DNA of 64,000 nucleotides from Qipengyuania sp. HL-TH1 (GCF_036365825.1 NZ_CP142675.1:434001-498000), one strand, 5' to 3'. Shown: positions 7,850 through 17,526, numbered from the stretch's first letter. A program made the numbers and translations. Notes: generated by a model from the letters alone, not told the origin.

Positions 7850-8410
7850 ATGACCGAGATTACCCGCGTTCCCCTCCAGCCCGTCGCCAAGGGCTCGCTG
7901 ACCAAGCTGTGGCTCGGGGTGATCCTCGCCGTCCTGATCGGCGCCGGTCTGGCCTGGGCCGCCATGCCCAAGGGGCTCGAAGTCGAGACGGTGACCGCGG
8001 GTGCAGGCGATTCGCCCCAGGTCGGCGACGTTGTGTTCGTCAATTATGTCGGCAAGCTCGCCGACGGGACCGAATTCGACCGCTCGCAGCCGCTGCCGGT
8101 ACCGCCGGGCCTGTTCCCCGAAGGCAATCCGCTGCTGCTCGAAGAAGGCGCGATCATCGACGGCTTTATCGAGGGGCTGCAGCAGATGCAGAAGGGTGGC
8201 AGCTACGTGCTGACGATTCCCGCCGAACAGGCCTATGGCGCCGAACCGCCCCCGGGCTCGCCGATCCCGGCCAATGCCGACCTGGTGTTCGAGGTCGAAG
8301 TGGTCGATTTCATGAGCCGCGACGATTTCCAGGCCCGTGCCGCTGCGCTGCAGCAGATGATGGGCGAACAGGGCGCCGAAGGCCAGGCGGGACCGCCACC
8401 GGGCCAGTAA
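7850..8410 (+). CDS. membrane-anchored FKBP-type peptidyl-prolyl isomerase
   Basis: A 186-aa protein with a short cytosolic N-terminus, one transmembrane anchor (about residues 19-38) and an FKBP domain (about 55-150). FKBP hallmarks are VNYVGKLADGTEFDRS, VIDGF-like IIDGFIEGLQQM and the IPAEQAYG segment. The last 30 residues are Gln, Gly and Pro rich. It should catalyse cis-trans isomerisation of proline bonds in periplasmic proteins. The hydrophobic segment is not followed by a clear cleavage site, so I read it as an uncleaved anchor. It is followed by a DUF4153 gene 24 bases downstream and may be co-transcribed with it. Confidence 0.9.
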   Translation: MTEITRVPLQPVAKGSLTKLWLGVILAVLIGAGLAWAAMPKGLEVETVTAGAGDSPQVGDVVFVNYVGKLADGTEFDRSQPLPVPPGLFPEGNPLLLEEGAIIDGFIEGLQQMQKGGSYVLTIPAEQAYGAEPPPGSPIPANADLVFEVEVVDFMSRDDFQARAAALQQMMGEQGAEGQAGPPPGQ

Positions 8411-8434
8411 TCCGGCCACAAAGGGGAGGGGCGC

Positions 8435-10156
8435 ATGAGTGAGATGACCCAGGCCCACGCGCCCGCCACCCATGCCGACTGGCCGCTGCGCCCGTGGCTT
8501 CTTGCGGCACTGCTCGGCATCGCCGGGCTCTGTGTCCATCTGTTCTCCGACTGGAATGCGGACAACATGCCGCCGTGGCGCGCCGCGCTGGTCGCCGCAT
8601 TTGCCTTTGGTCCGCTGGCGCTTGCCTTCACCGTCGATCGCCTCCGCTGGAAGGAGCCGCTGGTCTTTGCCGGACTGGTCGCGCTGGTCATGGCGGGGAT
8701 TGCCTGGCGCGTCACGGTCGCGGGTGACCGCCATGCCGACGAATCTTTCTGGCTTGCCGCGGGGCTGGTCGCGATCACGCTGGCCATGCCGCTGTTCCAG
8801 GCGGGTTTCCACCGGCTGCGCTGGCGGACGGCCTATGACCAGACGCACTTCCATGTCTGGACCGATGCGATCAGCGGTGCCGGGGCGCTTGTCTTCACCG
8901 GTGTTTCCTGGCTGCTGGTGGTGCTGCTGGCGGCGCTATTCTCGGCCATCGATATCGATATCGTCGAGAACGTGGTCGACGAACCATGGTTCGGCTGGAC
9001 CTTCTCGGGTGCGGCATTTGGCGCCGCCTTGGGCGTGCTGCGCAACCAGTTGAAGATCATCGGCACGCTGCAATCAGTGGTGATGCTGGTGTTCTCGATC
9101 ATCGCGGTGCCGCTGGCGGCCGCGCTGGCGATCTTCCTGCTGGCCGTGCTGGCGAGCGGCATAGCGGCGCTGTGGAACGCTACCGAAAGCCCCACGCCGC
9201 TGCTGCTGTCGGTGGCGGTGGCGGCCTTCGTCCTCGTCAATGCGGTGATTCGCAACGCCGATGACGAGGTCAGCGGTAACCGCGCGCTGCGTTGGGCTTC
9301 GCTGGTGCTGGCGCTAGCGATCCTCCCGCTGGCGCTGCTGGCGGCAGTCTCGGCCGGCACGCGGATTGCCGAATACGGGCTCAGCCCCGAACGGCTGTGG
9401 GGCATCGTCGCGGTCGCGGTCGCGGTGGCCTACGGCGTCGCCTATTTCGCCGCACCGATCCGCGGGCGCATTGCAGGGTGGATGGAGCGCGTACGCCGCG
9501 CCAACATGCATCTCGCGGTGGCGACCTGCGTGCTCGCCTTCATTCTCGCACTGCCATTGTTCGATTTCGGCGCGATCTCCGCGCGCAACCAGATCGCGCG
9601 GCTCGATGCGGGCGAGGTCGCGGTGGACGAATTCGATTTCGACGCGCTGCGCTGGGATTTCGGCGATGCTGGAAGGGAGGCGCTGGCGCGACTGACCGAC
9701 AGCAATGATCCCGAAATCGCGAAAATCGCCCGCGAGACGCAAACGCAGGATTCGCGACCATATCGCGGCTATCGCGACACGAACCGCGATGAGCGCCTCG
9801 CAAATATCCGATTCGAATTCGAAGATGAGGCGTTGCGCGATCATGTGCGCGGCTCCGTTCGCGGGAATGGCTCGTATTGCGACAAGCCTTGTGTTGCACT
9901 GGATCTTGGTGCTGGCGAAGATGGGCGGCGCAAGGTCGCCATGGTCGAAGGTGGCGATGTGCGGAAATTGAGCTTCGATCTTGGCGAAGCGGTCGACGAT
10001 AGCCCGACAGGCGCTGTTGCTATGGAAGCGGTCCTCGCCGTAGAAGCGTTTGAAGCCACGCCAGATCAAACCGCCAATTCTGAGGTCGAAATCCGCGAAT
10101 GGAGCGGGCGGCGGGTCTATATCGATGGCCAGCCCGCGGGCGATCCTTTCGAATAG
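8435..10156 (+). CDS. DUF4153-domain polytopic membrane protein
   Basis: A 573-aa protein with about eleven hydrophobic segments over residues 18-390 and a soluble C-terminal part of about 180 residues. The segment AEYGLSPERLWG and the surrounding helices match the DUF4153 family (PF13687), which has no established function. The C-terminal soluble domain contains acidic and Arg-rich repeats and one Cys pair (near residues 482-486), and its DNA from about 9700 on is visibly richer in A and T than the membrane part. It probably faces the periplasm. A link with FKBP or gatCAB function is not implied by the spacing. Start is the ATG after GGGGAGGG. Confidence 0.8.
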   Translation: MSEMTQAHAPATHADWPLRPWLLAALLGIAGLCVHLFSDWNADNMPPWRAALVAAFAFGPLALAFTVDRLRWKEPLVFAGLVALVMAGIAWRVTVAGDRHADESFWLAAGLVAITLAMPLFQAGFHRLRWRTAYDQTHFHVWTDAISGAGALVFTGVSWLLVVLLAALFSAIDIDIVENVVDEPWFGWTFSGAAFGAALGVLRNQLKIIGTLQSVVMLVFSIIAVPLAAALAIFLLAVLASGIAALWNATESPTPLLLSVAVAAFVLVNAVIRNADDEVSGNRALRWASLVLALAILPLALLAAVSAGTRIAEYGLSPERLWGIVAVAVAVAYGVAYFAAPIRGRIAGWMERVRRANMHLAVATCVLAFILALPLFDFGAISARNQIARLDAGEVAVDEFDFDALRWDFGDAGREALARLTDSNDPEIAKIARETQTQDSRPYRGYRDTNRDERLANIRFEFEDEALRDHVRGSVRGNGSYCDKPCVALDLGAGEDGRRKVAMVEGGDVRKLSFDLGEAVDDSPTGAVAMEAVLAVEAFEATPDQTANSEVEIREWSGRRVYIDGQPAGDPFE

Positions 10157-10213
10157 CATTGCGCTGCAGCATCGCTGCTTGAAGCGCGGCCCCCGCGCGG
10201 CTAGTGCGCGAGC

Positions 10214-10516
10214 ATGTCAGTCACACGCGAAGAAGTGGCCAAGATCGCCTCGCTCGCCCGCATCAAGATGGGCGATGACGAGCTCGATACGATGGTCCCC
10301 GAACTCAACAACATCCTCGACTGGGTCGAACAGCTGGGCGAGGTCGATACCAGCGGCGTCGAGCCGATGACCGCGGTCATTCCCAACACACTGCGCCTGC
10401 GCGAAGATGTGGTCGACGCCGATCCCAAGACCGGCGGCGGGCGGCGCGAGGATGTGCTCGCCAACGCCCCGGCGGCGGAACACGGCTTCTTCGGCGTGCC
10501 CAAGGTGATCGAATAA
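10214..10516 (+). CDS. gatC: Asp/Glu-tRNA amidotransferase subunit C
   Basis: A 100-aa GatC: N-terminal helix [15 protein letters not shown], then the [21 protein letters not shown] core, and the C-terminal [10 protein letters not shown] tail that is nearly invariant in the family. GatC stabilises the GatA-GatB complex that converts misacylated Glu-tRNA(Gln) and Asp-tRNA(Asn) to Gln- and Asn-tRNA. It is the first gene of gatC-gatA-gatB. A palindromic repeat separates it from gatA. Confidence 0.96.
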   Translation: MSVTREEVAKIASLARIKMGDDELDTMVPELNNILDWVEQLGEVDTSGVEPMTAVIPNTLRLREDVVDADPKTGGGRREDVLANAPAAEHGFFGVPKVIE

Positions 10517-10533
10517 TGCTGCGTCGTGAGTGT

Positions 10534-10607
10534 CCTTCGACAGGCTCAGGACGAGCGGATCTGATCGCTTCATACCATAAACCCGCTCAGCCTGAGCTTG
10601 TCGAAGG
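10534..10607. repeat. REP-like imperfect inverted repeat between gatC and gatA
   Basis: The left arm at 10534-10558 begins CCTTCGACAGGCTCAGG; the right arm at 10583-10607, read on the other strand, begins CCTTCGACAAGCTCAGG. The 25-base arms differ at three positions and are separated by 24 bases. This CTTCGACA-GCTCAGG element is one I know as a dispersed palindromic repeat in sphingomonads. Only this copy occurs in the window as far as I could see. Confidence 0.85.
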
Positions 10608-10634
10608 CCATGCGCTGACGGAAGAGACGAGACC

Positions 10635-12116
10635 ATGACCGAACTGACCAAACTCGGTGTCAAGGCGATCCGCGATGGCGTGGCGGGCGGCAGCTTCACC
10701 GCGCGCGAAGTGGCAGAAGCTTTCAACGCCGCCGTCGCCGACGCCGCCGACCTCAATGCCTTCATCGTGACCACGCCCGACCATGCGCTGGCGGCGGCCG
10801 ATGCGGCCGATGCCAAGCGCGCCAGGGGCGAGGATCTGGGCGCAATGGGCGGCGTGCCGATTGGCATGAAGGATCTGTTCGCCACCAAGGGTGTGCAGAC
10901 CACTGCCGCGAGCCATATCCTCGAAGGCTTCACCCCCGAATACGAGAGCACCGTCTCGCAGAAGCTGTGGGATGCGGGTGCGGGCATGCTGGGCAAGCTC
11001 AATCTCGACCAGTTCGCGATGGGTTCGTCGAACGAGACCAGCTATTTCGGCAACGTCAATTCGCCCTGGCGCAAGGAAGGCACCAATGCCGCGATGAGCC
11101 CGGGTGGTTCGTCGGGCGGTTCGTCCAGCGCGGTCGCCGCGCGGATCGCGCCCGCCGCAACCGGCACCGACACCGGCGGTTCGATCCGCCAGCCCGCCGC
11201 CTTCACCGGTATCTGCGGGATCAAGCCGACCTATGGCCGTTGCAGCCGCTGGGGCGTGGTCGCCTTCGCCTCCAGCCTCGACCAGGCGGGCCCTATGGCA
11301 CGCAGCGTCGAAGATTGCGCGATCATGCTCGAAGCCATGGCGGGCTTCGATCCCAAGGACGCGACCAGCCTCAAGCTGGACGTGCCGCAGTGGGAAGCGG
11401 GCCTGTCGGCAGACCTCAAGGACAAGAAGATCGGTATCCCGAAGGAATACCGGATGGACGGCACCGACGAGGAAATCCTCAAGAGCTGGGAGCAGGGCAA
11501 GGAATGGCTGCGCGACGCGGGCGCCGAGATCGTCGATATCTCGCTGCCGCATACCAAATACGCGCTGCCCGCTTATTACATCGTCGCGCCTGCCGAAGCC
11601 TCGAGCAATCTCGCGCGCTATGACGGCGTGCGCTATGGCCTGCGCGACCTGCCTGACGGGGCGGGGCTGCAGGACATGTATGCCGCCACCCGCGCCGCCG
11701 GTTTCGGCGACGAGGTCAAGCGCCGTATCCTGATCGGCACCTATGTGCTGAGCGCAGGCTTCTACGATGCCTATTACACGCAGGCGCAGAAGATCCGCAC
11801 GCTGGTGGCTCAGGACTTCGAAAAAGCCTTTGGCCTGTGCGACGCGATCCTCGCGCCCACTACGCCGACCGCCAGCTTCCCGCTCGGTTCGCTCAACGAA
11901 GACCCGCTGACGATGTATCTCAACGACGTCTTCGCGGTCCCCGCGTCGCTCGCGGGCCTGCCCGCGATGAGCGTGCCCGCCACGGTCAATGCGGACGGCC
12001 TGCCGCTCGGCCTGCAGATCGTGGGCAAGCCCTTCGACGAGCAGGGCGTGCTCAACACGGGACTAGCGATCCAGCAGCGCGCCGGGTTCGACGCGCAGCC
12101 GGAGAAGTGGTGGTAA
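10635..12116 (+). CDS. gatA: Asp/Glu-tRNA amidotransferase subunit A
   Basis: A 493-aa amidase-signature protein. The catalytic Ser-cisSer-Lys triad is visible: the Lys in PIGMKDLF near residue 78, the cis-Ser in GGSSGGSSS and the nucleophilic Ser in [13 protein letters not shown]. It releases ammonia from glutamine for transfer to the aminoacyl-tRNA held by GatB. Length and start (M-T-E-L-T-K-L) fit the family. Palindromic repeats lie on both sides of the gene, in the gaps to gatC and gatB. Confidence 0.97.
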   Translation: MTELTKLGVKAIRDGVAGGSFTAREVAEAFNAAVADAADLNAFIVTTPDHALAAADAADAKRARGEDLGAMGGVPIGMKDLFATKGVQTTAASHILEGFTPEYESTVSQKLWDAGAGMLGKLNLDQFAMGSSNETSYFGNVNSPWRKEGTNAAMSPGGSSGGSSSAVAARIAPAATGTDTGGSIRQPAAFTGICGIKPTYGRCSRWGVVAFASSLDQAGPMARSVEDCAIMLEAMAGFDPKDATSLKLDVPQWEAGLSADLKDKKIGIPKEYRMDGTDEEILKSWEQGKEWLRDAGAEIVDISLPHTKYALPAYYIVAPAEASSNLARYDGVRYGLRDLPDGAGLQDMYAATRAAGFGDEVKRRILIGTYVLSAGFYDAYYTQAQKIRTLVAQDFEKAFGLCDAILAPTTPTASFPLGSLNEDPLTMYLNDVFAVPASLAGLPAMSVPATVNADGLPLGLQIVGKPFDEQGVLNTGLAIQQRAGFDAQPEKWW

Positions 12117-12120
12117 TTTT

Positions 12121-12201
12121 CGTCATCCCAGCGAAAGCTGGGATCGCTGTCCGCCAGGTCGGACGTGACCGAGAAAGATCCCAGCTTTCGCTGGGATGAC
12201 G
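12121..12201. repeat. perfect 25-bp inverted repeat between gatA and gatB
   Basis: The arms at 12121-12145 and 12177-12201 are exact reverse complements, 31 bases apart. Each arm contains its own small hairpin, CCCAGC-GAAA-GCTGGG, with a GNRA-type tetraloop. The element differs in sequence from the repeat between gatC and gatA. The gatB frame is open through the right arm, which would read as DPSFRWDD, a peptide often seen in falsely extended gene models. Confidence 0.9.
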
Positions 12202-12212
12202 TGAGAGTTGAT

Positions 12213-13712
12213 ATGAGCACTTACCGCATCCAGGGCGCCACGGGCGAATGGGAGGTCGTGATCGGCCTCGAGGTCCATGCGCAGGTCACTTCCAACGCCA
12301 AGCTGTTCAGCGGCGCGAGTACGGAATTCGGGGCCGAGCCGAACACGCAGGTCAGCCTTGTCGATGCGGCGATGCCGGGCATGCTGCCCGTGCCCAATCG
12401 CGAATGCATCCGCCAGGCGGTGCGCACGGGCATGGCGATCGAGGCGCAGATCAACAAATACAGCCGGTTCGACCGCAAGAACTACTTCTACGCCGACCTG
12501 CCGCAGGGCTACCAGATCAGCCAGCTCTACCACCCCATCGTGGGCGAGGGGCAGCTGCTGATCGAGGCCGACGAGAAGGCCGGCATCCCCGACGACAAGG
12601 TCATCGGCATCGAGCGCATCCATGTCGAGCAGGACGCGGGCAAGCTGATGCACGACCAGCATCCGACCATGTCCTATGTCGATCTCAACCGCTGCGGTGT
12701 CGCGCTGATGGAAATCGTGTCCATGCCGCATATGACCTCGCCCGCAGAGGCCGGCGCCTATGTCCGCAAGCTGCGCAGCATCCTGCGCTATGTCGGATCG
12801 TGCGACGGCAATATGGAGCAGGGTTCGATGCGCGCCGACGTCAACGTCTCGGTCCGCAAGGTCGGTGACAGCGAACTCGGCACCCGTACCGAGACCAAGA
12901 ACGTCAATTCGGTCCGCTTCGTCATGGCGGTGATCGAGCAGGAAGCACGCCGCCAGGTCGACTTGATCGAGGATGGCGGTACGGTGGTCCAGGAAACGCG
13001 GCTTTACGACCCTGACCGCAACGAAACCCGGTCGATGCGCAGCAAGGAAGATGCGCATGATTACCGGTACTTCCCCGATCCCGACCTGCTCCCGCTCGAG
13101 CTCGAAGACGGTTTCCTCGACGAATGCCGCGCGTCGCTGCCCGAGCTGCCCGACGCCAAGCGCACCCGCTACGAAAACGAGCTGGGCCTGACGCCCTACA
13201 ATGCCCGCGAGCTGACCGCCGAGGTGGAAACCTTCGCGCGGTTCGAAACGCTGCTCAAGGTGGCGGCGGAGAAGATCGGCAAGCCCGAGGCCAAGGTCGC
13301 GACGCAGGTCGCCAACTGGGCGCTCTCGGTCGCCCCAGGCGTGGTCAAGTCGCTTGGCGACGAGGCCAATATGGCCAATGCCACCGCCGAAGCGCAGGCC
13401 AGTATCCTTGCGATGCAGGACAAGGGCGAGATTTCGGGCGGCCAGGCCAAGGAAATCTACGAAATCGTTCTCAAGCAAGGCGGCGCGCCCGAGAAGATCG
13501 CGGATGAGAAGGGCCTCAAGCAGGTCAGCGACACCGGCGCGATCGAGACCGCGATCGACGAAATCCTCGCCAATAACGAGGACAAGGTCGAACAGTACCG
13601 CGGCGGCAAGGACAAGCTGTTCGGCTTCTTCGTCGGCCAGACGATGAAGGCGATGCAGGGCAAGGCCAATCCGGCGGTGGTCAACCAGATCCTCAAGGAC
13701 AAGCTGGGCTGA
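12213..13712 (+). CDS. gatB: Asp/Glu-tRNA amidotransferase subunit B
   Basis: A 499-aa GatB. The family start ([12 protein letters not shown]) lies at residues 11-22, the kinase-like active site region holds the [14 protein letters not shown] segment, and the [14 protein letters not shown] motif and the C-terminal YqeY-like helical domain are all present. It activates and amidates the misacylated tRNA with ammonia passed from GatA. An earlier GTG at 12165 would add 16 residues from a palindromic repeat; I chose the ATG at 12213, which gives the normal N-terminus. It is the last gene of gatCAB. Confidence 0.97.
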   Translation: MSTYRIQGATGEWEVVIGLEVHAQVTSNAKLFSGASTEFGAEPNTQVSLVDAAMPGMLPVPNRECIRQAVRTGMAIEAQINKYSRFDRKNYFYADLPQGYQISQLYHPIVGEGQLLIEADEKAGIPDDKVIGIERIHVEQDAGKLMHDQHPTMSYVDLNRCGVALMEIVSMPHMTSPAEAGAYVRKLRSILRYVGSCDGNMEQGSMRADVNVSVRKVGDSELGTRTETKNVNSVRFVMAVIEQEARRQVDLIEDGGTVVQETRLYDPDRNETRSMRSKEDAHDYRYFPDPDLLPLELEDGFLDECRASLPELPDAKRTRYENELGLTPYNARELTAEVETFARFETLLKVAAEKIGKPEAKVATQVANWALSVAPGVVKSLGDEANMANATAEAQASILAMQDKGEISGGQAKEIYEIVLKQGGAPEKIADEKGLKQVSDTGAIETAIDEILANNEDKVEQYRGGKDKLFGFFVGQTMKAMQGKANPAVVNQILKDKLG

Positions 13713-13778
13713 CCGCCTGACCGGGCCGTTTCGGCGGCGCCGGTCGAGCCCAGATGAAGCTCGCCGAGCGCGCGCTTG

Positions 13779-13795
13779 CCCCGCCCTCGGCGGGG
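13779..13795 (+). terminator. possible weak terminator hairpin after gatB
   Basis: CCCCGCC-CTC-GGCGGGG is a perfect 7-bp stem at 13779-13795, between gatB and the S46 peptidase gene. No T-run follows, so it might be only a pause or a processing hairpin. Confidence 0.3.
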
Positions 13796-13853
13796 GCCTA
13801 GCCTCTGCGCCATTGGCGCGTCTTCGCGCATCTGGAATGAGGACTGTATCCCG

Positions 13854-16016
13854 ATGAGAAACACTGCCGTGTTCGCAGCGCTGATGGCCTGCGTCGCATC
13901 TGCTCCGCTGGCTGCCAAGGAGGGGATGTTTACCCCCGGCCAGCTACCCGAAATCGCCGACGATCTGCGGGCCATGGGGCTCGAGGTTTCGCCCGAGAAG
14001 CTGTCCGACCTGACCGATTTCCCGATGGGCGCGATCGTCCAGTTGCAGGGCTGTTCGGCGAGCTTCGTTTCGCCCGAGGGGCTGGTGGTCACCAACCATC
14101 ACTGCGCGCGCGGTTCGGTGCAGTACAACTCCACCGCCGAGAACAACTATCTCGAGAATGGCTTCCTCGCGCAGGCGAAGGGCGATGAACTGCCCGCCGC
14201 GCCCGGATCGCGCGTCTATGTCACCACCGAAATCAGCGATGTCACCGCGCGGGTGCGCGACGGGATCGACACGCTTTCGCCGACCGAGCGCTATGACACG
14301 GTCGACCAACGGGTGAAGGACATCACCGCCGAATGCGAGCAGGAAGCGGGCTATCGCTGCCTCGTCGCGGGTTTCTACGGCGGCAAGGAATACACGCTGA
14401 TCAAGCGGCTCGAGGTCGAGGATGTGCGGCTGGTCTATGCCCCCGCCGACGCGGTCGGGAAATATGGCGGCGATATCGATAACTGGATGTGGCCGCGCCA
14501 TACCGGCGATTTCGCCTTCTACCGCGCCTATGTCGCCCCCGACGGCTCCTCCGCCGAATATGCCGAGGACAATGTCCCCTACCGGCCCGAACACCATCTG
14601 AAGGTGAGCGCAGCCGGGCTCGATGATGGCGATTTCGTGATGGCCGCGGGCTATCCGGGGTCCACCCAGCGCTATGCGCGGCTGGGCGAAGTCGAGAACA
14701 CCTTCGAATGGACCTATCCGACCTTCGTCACGCTGCTCAACGACTGGATCGACACGATCGAGGAGGCCGCGCCGGTCGGCTCCGACGCGCGCGTGAAGTA
14801 CGAATCGCGGCTAGCCGGGCTCAACAATTACGAAAAGAACCTGCGCGGCCAGATCGATGGCGCGCGCCGGGTCGGGCTGGTCGATCGCCGCCGCCAGCGC
14901 GAGGCCGCGCTCGATGCGTGGATCGCCGCCGATGCCGCGCGCGGCCCTTATGGCGAGGCGCTGGCTTCGCTCGACACGCTGACCGGGGAAAGCGCCACCG
15001 CGGCGCGGACCAATTTCTGGTATGGCAATGGCACGCGCGCGCAGCTGCTGTCGGCGGCACAGCGGCTCTATCGCCTCGCCAAGGAACGCGACCTGCCCGA
15101 TGCGCAGCGCGAAAGCGGCTACCAGGAGCGCGACATGGCGTTCTTTCGCCAGGGCCTGCAGGCGCTCGACCGGCGCTATGACTCGGCGGTCGACAAGGCC
15201 GAATGGCTGCTTTTCCTCGAGGGCTATCTTGCGCAGCCGGAAGCCGAACGCGTGGCGGTGTTCGACGAGGCGCTGGGCCTGACGGGTGTCGATGATGCCA
15301 AGCAGCTCGATGCGATCGTGGATGGCTATTATGCGGGCACCACGCTGGACGAGAGCGAGACCCGGCTTGCGCTGATGGAAGCGAGCGCCGCCGAGCTCGA
15401 GGCGAGCGATGACCCCTTCATGCAGCTGGCGGTTGCGCTCTACGATTACGAGCGCAAGCTCGAGGCCGAGAGCGAGGAACGCGAAGGCCGCGCGCTGGCG
15501 CTGCGTCCGGCCTATATGGACGCGATCACGCAGTGGCAGCGCAGCCAGGGCGCGGCGACCTATCCCGATGCCAACAGCACGCTGCGCGTGACCTATGGCA
15601 AGGTGCTGGGCGGCAGCCCGCGCGACGGCATGGCCTATCTGCCGTTCACCACGCTCGAAGGCATCCTCGAAAAAGATACCGGCGAGGAGCCGTTCAATGC
15701 GCCCGAGGGGCAGCTCGCCAGCATCCGTGCGGGCGATTACGGCCCCTATGCGCTGGACAGCATCGGTTCGGTGCCGGTCAACTTCCTGTCGGATCTCGAC
15801 AGCACCGGCGGCAACAGCGGCTCGGCCACGCTCAACGCGCGCGCCGAGCTGGTCGGCCTGCTGTTCGACGGGACCCTCGAAAGCGTCAATTCGGACTGGG
15901 ATTTCGACCCGCGCACCACGCGTACGATCCATGTCGACACGCGCTACATGCTGTGGGTGATGGACAAGGTCGATGGCGCCCACGGCCTGATCGAGGAAAT
16001 GGACGTAGTCCGCTAG
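13854..16016 (+). CDS. S46-family dipeptidyl peptidase, exported
   Basis: A 720-aa S46 peptidase (DPP7/DPP11 type). A signal peptide of about 21 residues precedes the mature protein. The catalytic triad is visible: His in TNHHC (residues 82-83), Asp in RHTGDFAFYRAY, and the nucleophilic Ser655 in TGGNSGS. An alpha-helical cap fills the middle, as in the family. These periplasmic enzymes remove dipeptides from peptide N-termini and feed peptide uptake. The frame is open from 13776, but the ATG at 13854 opens directly on the signal peptide. A strong terminator follows at 16045. Specificity for acidic or hydrophobic residues is not predictable here. Confidence 0.93.
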   Translation: MRNTAVFAALMACVASAPLAAKEGMFTPGQLPEIADDLRAMGLEVSPEKLSDLTDFPMGAIVQLQGCSASFVSPEGLVVTNHHCARGSVQYNSTAENNYLENGFLAQAKGDELPAAPGSRVYVTTEISDVTARVRDGIDTLSPTERYDTVDQRVKDITAECEQEAGYRCLVAGFYGGKEYTLIKRLEVEDVRLVYAPADAVGKYGGDIDNWMWPRHTGDFAFYRAYVAPDGSSAEYAEDNVPYRPEHHLKVSAAGLDDGDFVMAAGYPGSTQRYARLGEVENTFEWTYPTFVTLLNDWIDTIEEAAPVGSDARVKYESRLAGLNNYEKNLRGQIDGARRVGLVDRRRQREAALDAWIAADAARGPYGEALASLDTLTGESATAARTNFWYGNGTRAQLLSAAQRLYRLAKERDLPDAQRESGYQERDMAFFRQGLQALDRRYDSAVDKAEWLLFLEGYLAQPEAERVAVFDEALGLTGVDDAKQLDAIVDGYYAGTTLDESETRLALMEASAAELEASDDPFMQLAVALYDYERKLEAESEEREGRALALRPAYMDAITQWQRSQGAATYPDANSTLRVTYGKVLGGSPRDGMAYLPFTTLEGILEKDTGEEPFNAPEGQLASIRAGDYGPYALDSIGSVPVNFLSDLDSTGGNSGSATLNARAELVGLLFDGTLESVNSDWDFDPRTTRTIHVDTRYMLWVMDKVDGAHGLIEEMDVVR

Positions 16017-16044
16017 GACCCGTTCGCCTCGCCGCAAATAGAAA

Positions 16045-16073
16045 GGGCCGCCGGATCGCTCCGGCGGCCCTTC
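16045..16073 (+). terminator. terminator after the S46 peptidase gene
   Basis: Stem GGGCCGCCGGA / TCCGGCGGCCC at 16045-16055 and 16060-16070 with loop TCGC, preceded by GAAA and followed by TTCCTG. The same 26 bases recur at 17104-17129. Confidence 0.85.
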
Positions 16074-16209
16074 CTGTTCGCATCGGGCGCACGCGCCACA
16101 CAAGAAATTGCGATGACTTCCTAGAAATTAACTGCGTCTGCCCCGTGGTATTGAGATTGACGCGTGGGTCCCTGCCAATACAGTATGGGGCTGATAAATT
16201 GGGGGCTCC

Positions 16210-17079
16210 ATGAAAACCAAAACTATTGTCGCCATTCTGGCTGCGGCCGCACTTTCTGCGCCGCTGTCTGCCGAGACGCTGGACAATGAAGCGATCGTGC
16301 AATTGGTAGATGTCGGGCTCGGCGAAGAAGCGATCATCGCAAAGATCGATGCGACAGCCTCCCGCTTCGACGTGACGACTAATCAGCTCATTGGGCTGAA
16401 GAATGCCGGAGTGCCGTCTTCGGTCATTGCGGCAATGATCGCGAAATCGAATGCTCCGAGCGTTTCGACCTCAGCGACCGTATCGATGGACGATCCCGAT
16501 CCGATGGTTCCGCATGCATCGGGTGTCTATCTGATGGCGGATTGGCTGCCCGATCCCAAGATGCAGTACATCGATGCGACGACCACCAACCAGACCAAAA
16601 CCGGGGGGTTTCTGGGTTATGCGCTGACCGGCGGAATCGCTTCGATGAGCTTCAAGGCTGTGATCCCACAAAGATCGGCCCGAACCGCCGCGACCGTGCA
16701 GCGACCGACCTTTTACTTCTATTTCGATGAAGCCAACAGCTCGCTTTCCAACCGCGGTGGCGGGAACTTCTGGATGGCCGGTGCGGTAACCTCTCCCGCA
16801 GAGTTCAGCCTCGTCAAATTCGACGTGAAGAAGAACCGCCGCGAAGCGAAGGTGGGCAAGTTTAACATCGGCGGGGCCAAAGCCGGGGTCATGACCAAAG
16901 ATCAAATCCCCTTCGATTACGAGCGGTTGGCTCCGGGCGTGTTTAGAGTGCAACCGAACATCGATCTGGAGCCCGGTGAGTACGGATTTCTGTATTCGTC
17001 GCAAACCGGTGGCGGGGCAGGCATGGCCAGCGTTGGCGCCCAGACCTCGCGGATCTTCGATTTTTCCATCACCGACTAA
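16210..17079 (+). CDS. exported protein of unknown function
   Basis: A 289-aa protein with a clean signal peptide (cleavage near PLSA-ET, residues 20-22). Residues 23-75 form a short helical module: LDNEAIVQLVDVGLGEEAII then a second helix rich in Ala and Ile, resembling the small 'sinking' repeat found in some bacterial secreted proteins. The rest is beta-rich with no motif I recognise. DNA composition is more A/T-rich than neighbours, with codons such as ATT and AAA more frequent. The gene is bracketed by two identical terminator hairpins (16045 and 17104), so it is a separate transcription unit. No function is proposed. Confidence 0.7.
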   Translation: MKTKTIVAILAAAALSAPLSAETLDNEAIVQLVDVGLGEEAIIAKIDATASRFDVTTNQLIGLKNAGVPSSVIAAMIAKSNAPSVSTSATVSMDDPDPMVPHASGVYLMADWLPDPKMQYIDATTTNQTKTGGFLGYALTGGIASMSFKAVIPQRSARTAATVQRPTFYFYFDEANSSLSNRGGGNFWMAGAVTSPAEFSLVKFDVKKNRREAKVGKFNIGGAKAGVMTKDQIPFDYERLAPGVFRVQPNIDLEPGEYGFLYSSQTGGGAGMASVGAQTSRIFDFSITD

Positions 17080-17103
17080 CCCCGGCCAATGCGACAATAA
17101 AAA

Positions 17104-17132
17104 GGGCCGCCGGATCGCTCCGGCGGCCCTTT
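17104..17132. terminator. bidirectional terminator between convergent genes
   Basis: The hairpin at 17104-17129 is identical over 26 bases to the one at 16045-16070. It has AAAAA on the left and TTTG on the right, so it could serve the exported-protein gene (plus strand) and, read backwards, the 101-aa gene on the minus strand. Confidence 0.85.
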
Positions 17133-17152
17133 GTGTTGGGTAGCTGCGAGGC

Positions 17153-17458
17153 TTAGCCCTGGCGTTCGCCGGTCAGCGGCATGTCGCCGAAAGCGCCCGC
17201 ATTGACGGTGCCGGTCATCTGGTCGCCGGTCACCGTGGCGGTGCAGTTGAGGGTCATGGGCATCGGGACGGTCATGTCCATCTTCCACTTGAGGGTATCG
17301 CCTTCGATCGTGCCGTCGGTGATGTCCATCGAGCCCATGCCGCCGGCCATCGAGCCGGTGAAGCTGTTGCCATCGTCGCCCGGCACCACGGTCAGCGTGC
17401 CCTTCTGGTCGCCCATCGGGCTCTTTACGACGGTGTCATAGGTACCTGCTACGGACAT
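17153..17458 (-). CDS. small beta-rich protein of unknown function
   Basis: A 101-aa acidic protein without signal peptide, starting MSVAGTYDTVVKSPMGDQKG. It has a regular alternation of Gly, Asp, Thr and Met (for example SMAGGMGSM and VPMPMTL), suggesting a small beta-barrel or lipocalin-like fold. An upstream start at 17488 is open, but the ATG at 17458 is preceded by GAAGAGAGGAAT and fits better. I know similar orphan proteins in sphingomonads as uncharacterised. It lies 69 bases from the M16 peptidase gene on the same strand and faces the 289-aa exported-protein gene across a shared terminator. Confidence 0.75.
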   Translation of the reverse strand: MSVAGTYDTVVKSPMGDQKGTLTVVPGDDGNSFTGSMAGGMGSMDITDGTIEGDTLKWKMDMTVPMPMTLNCTATVTGDQMTGTVNAGAFGDMPLTGERQG

Positions 17459-17526
17459 GGGTATTCCTCTCTTCGCTTGAAGGTTCAAAGTCCCTTTTCA
17501 ATCGGGCCTGCTGACAGGAATGTCAA

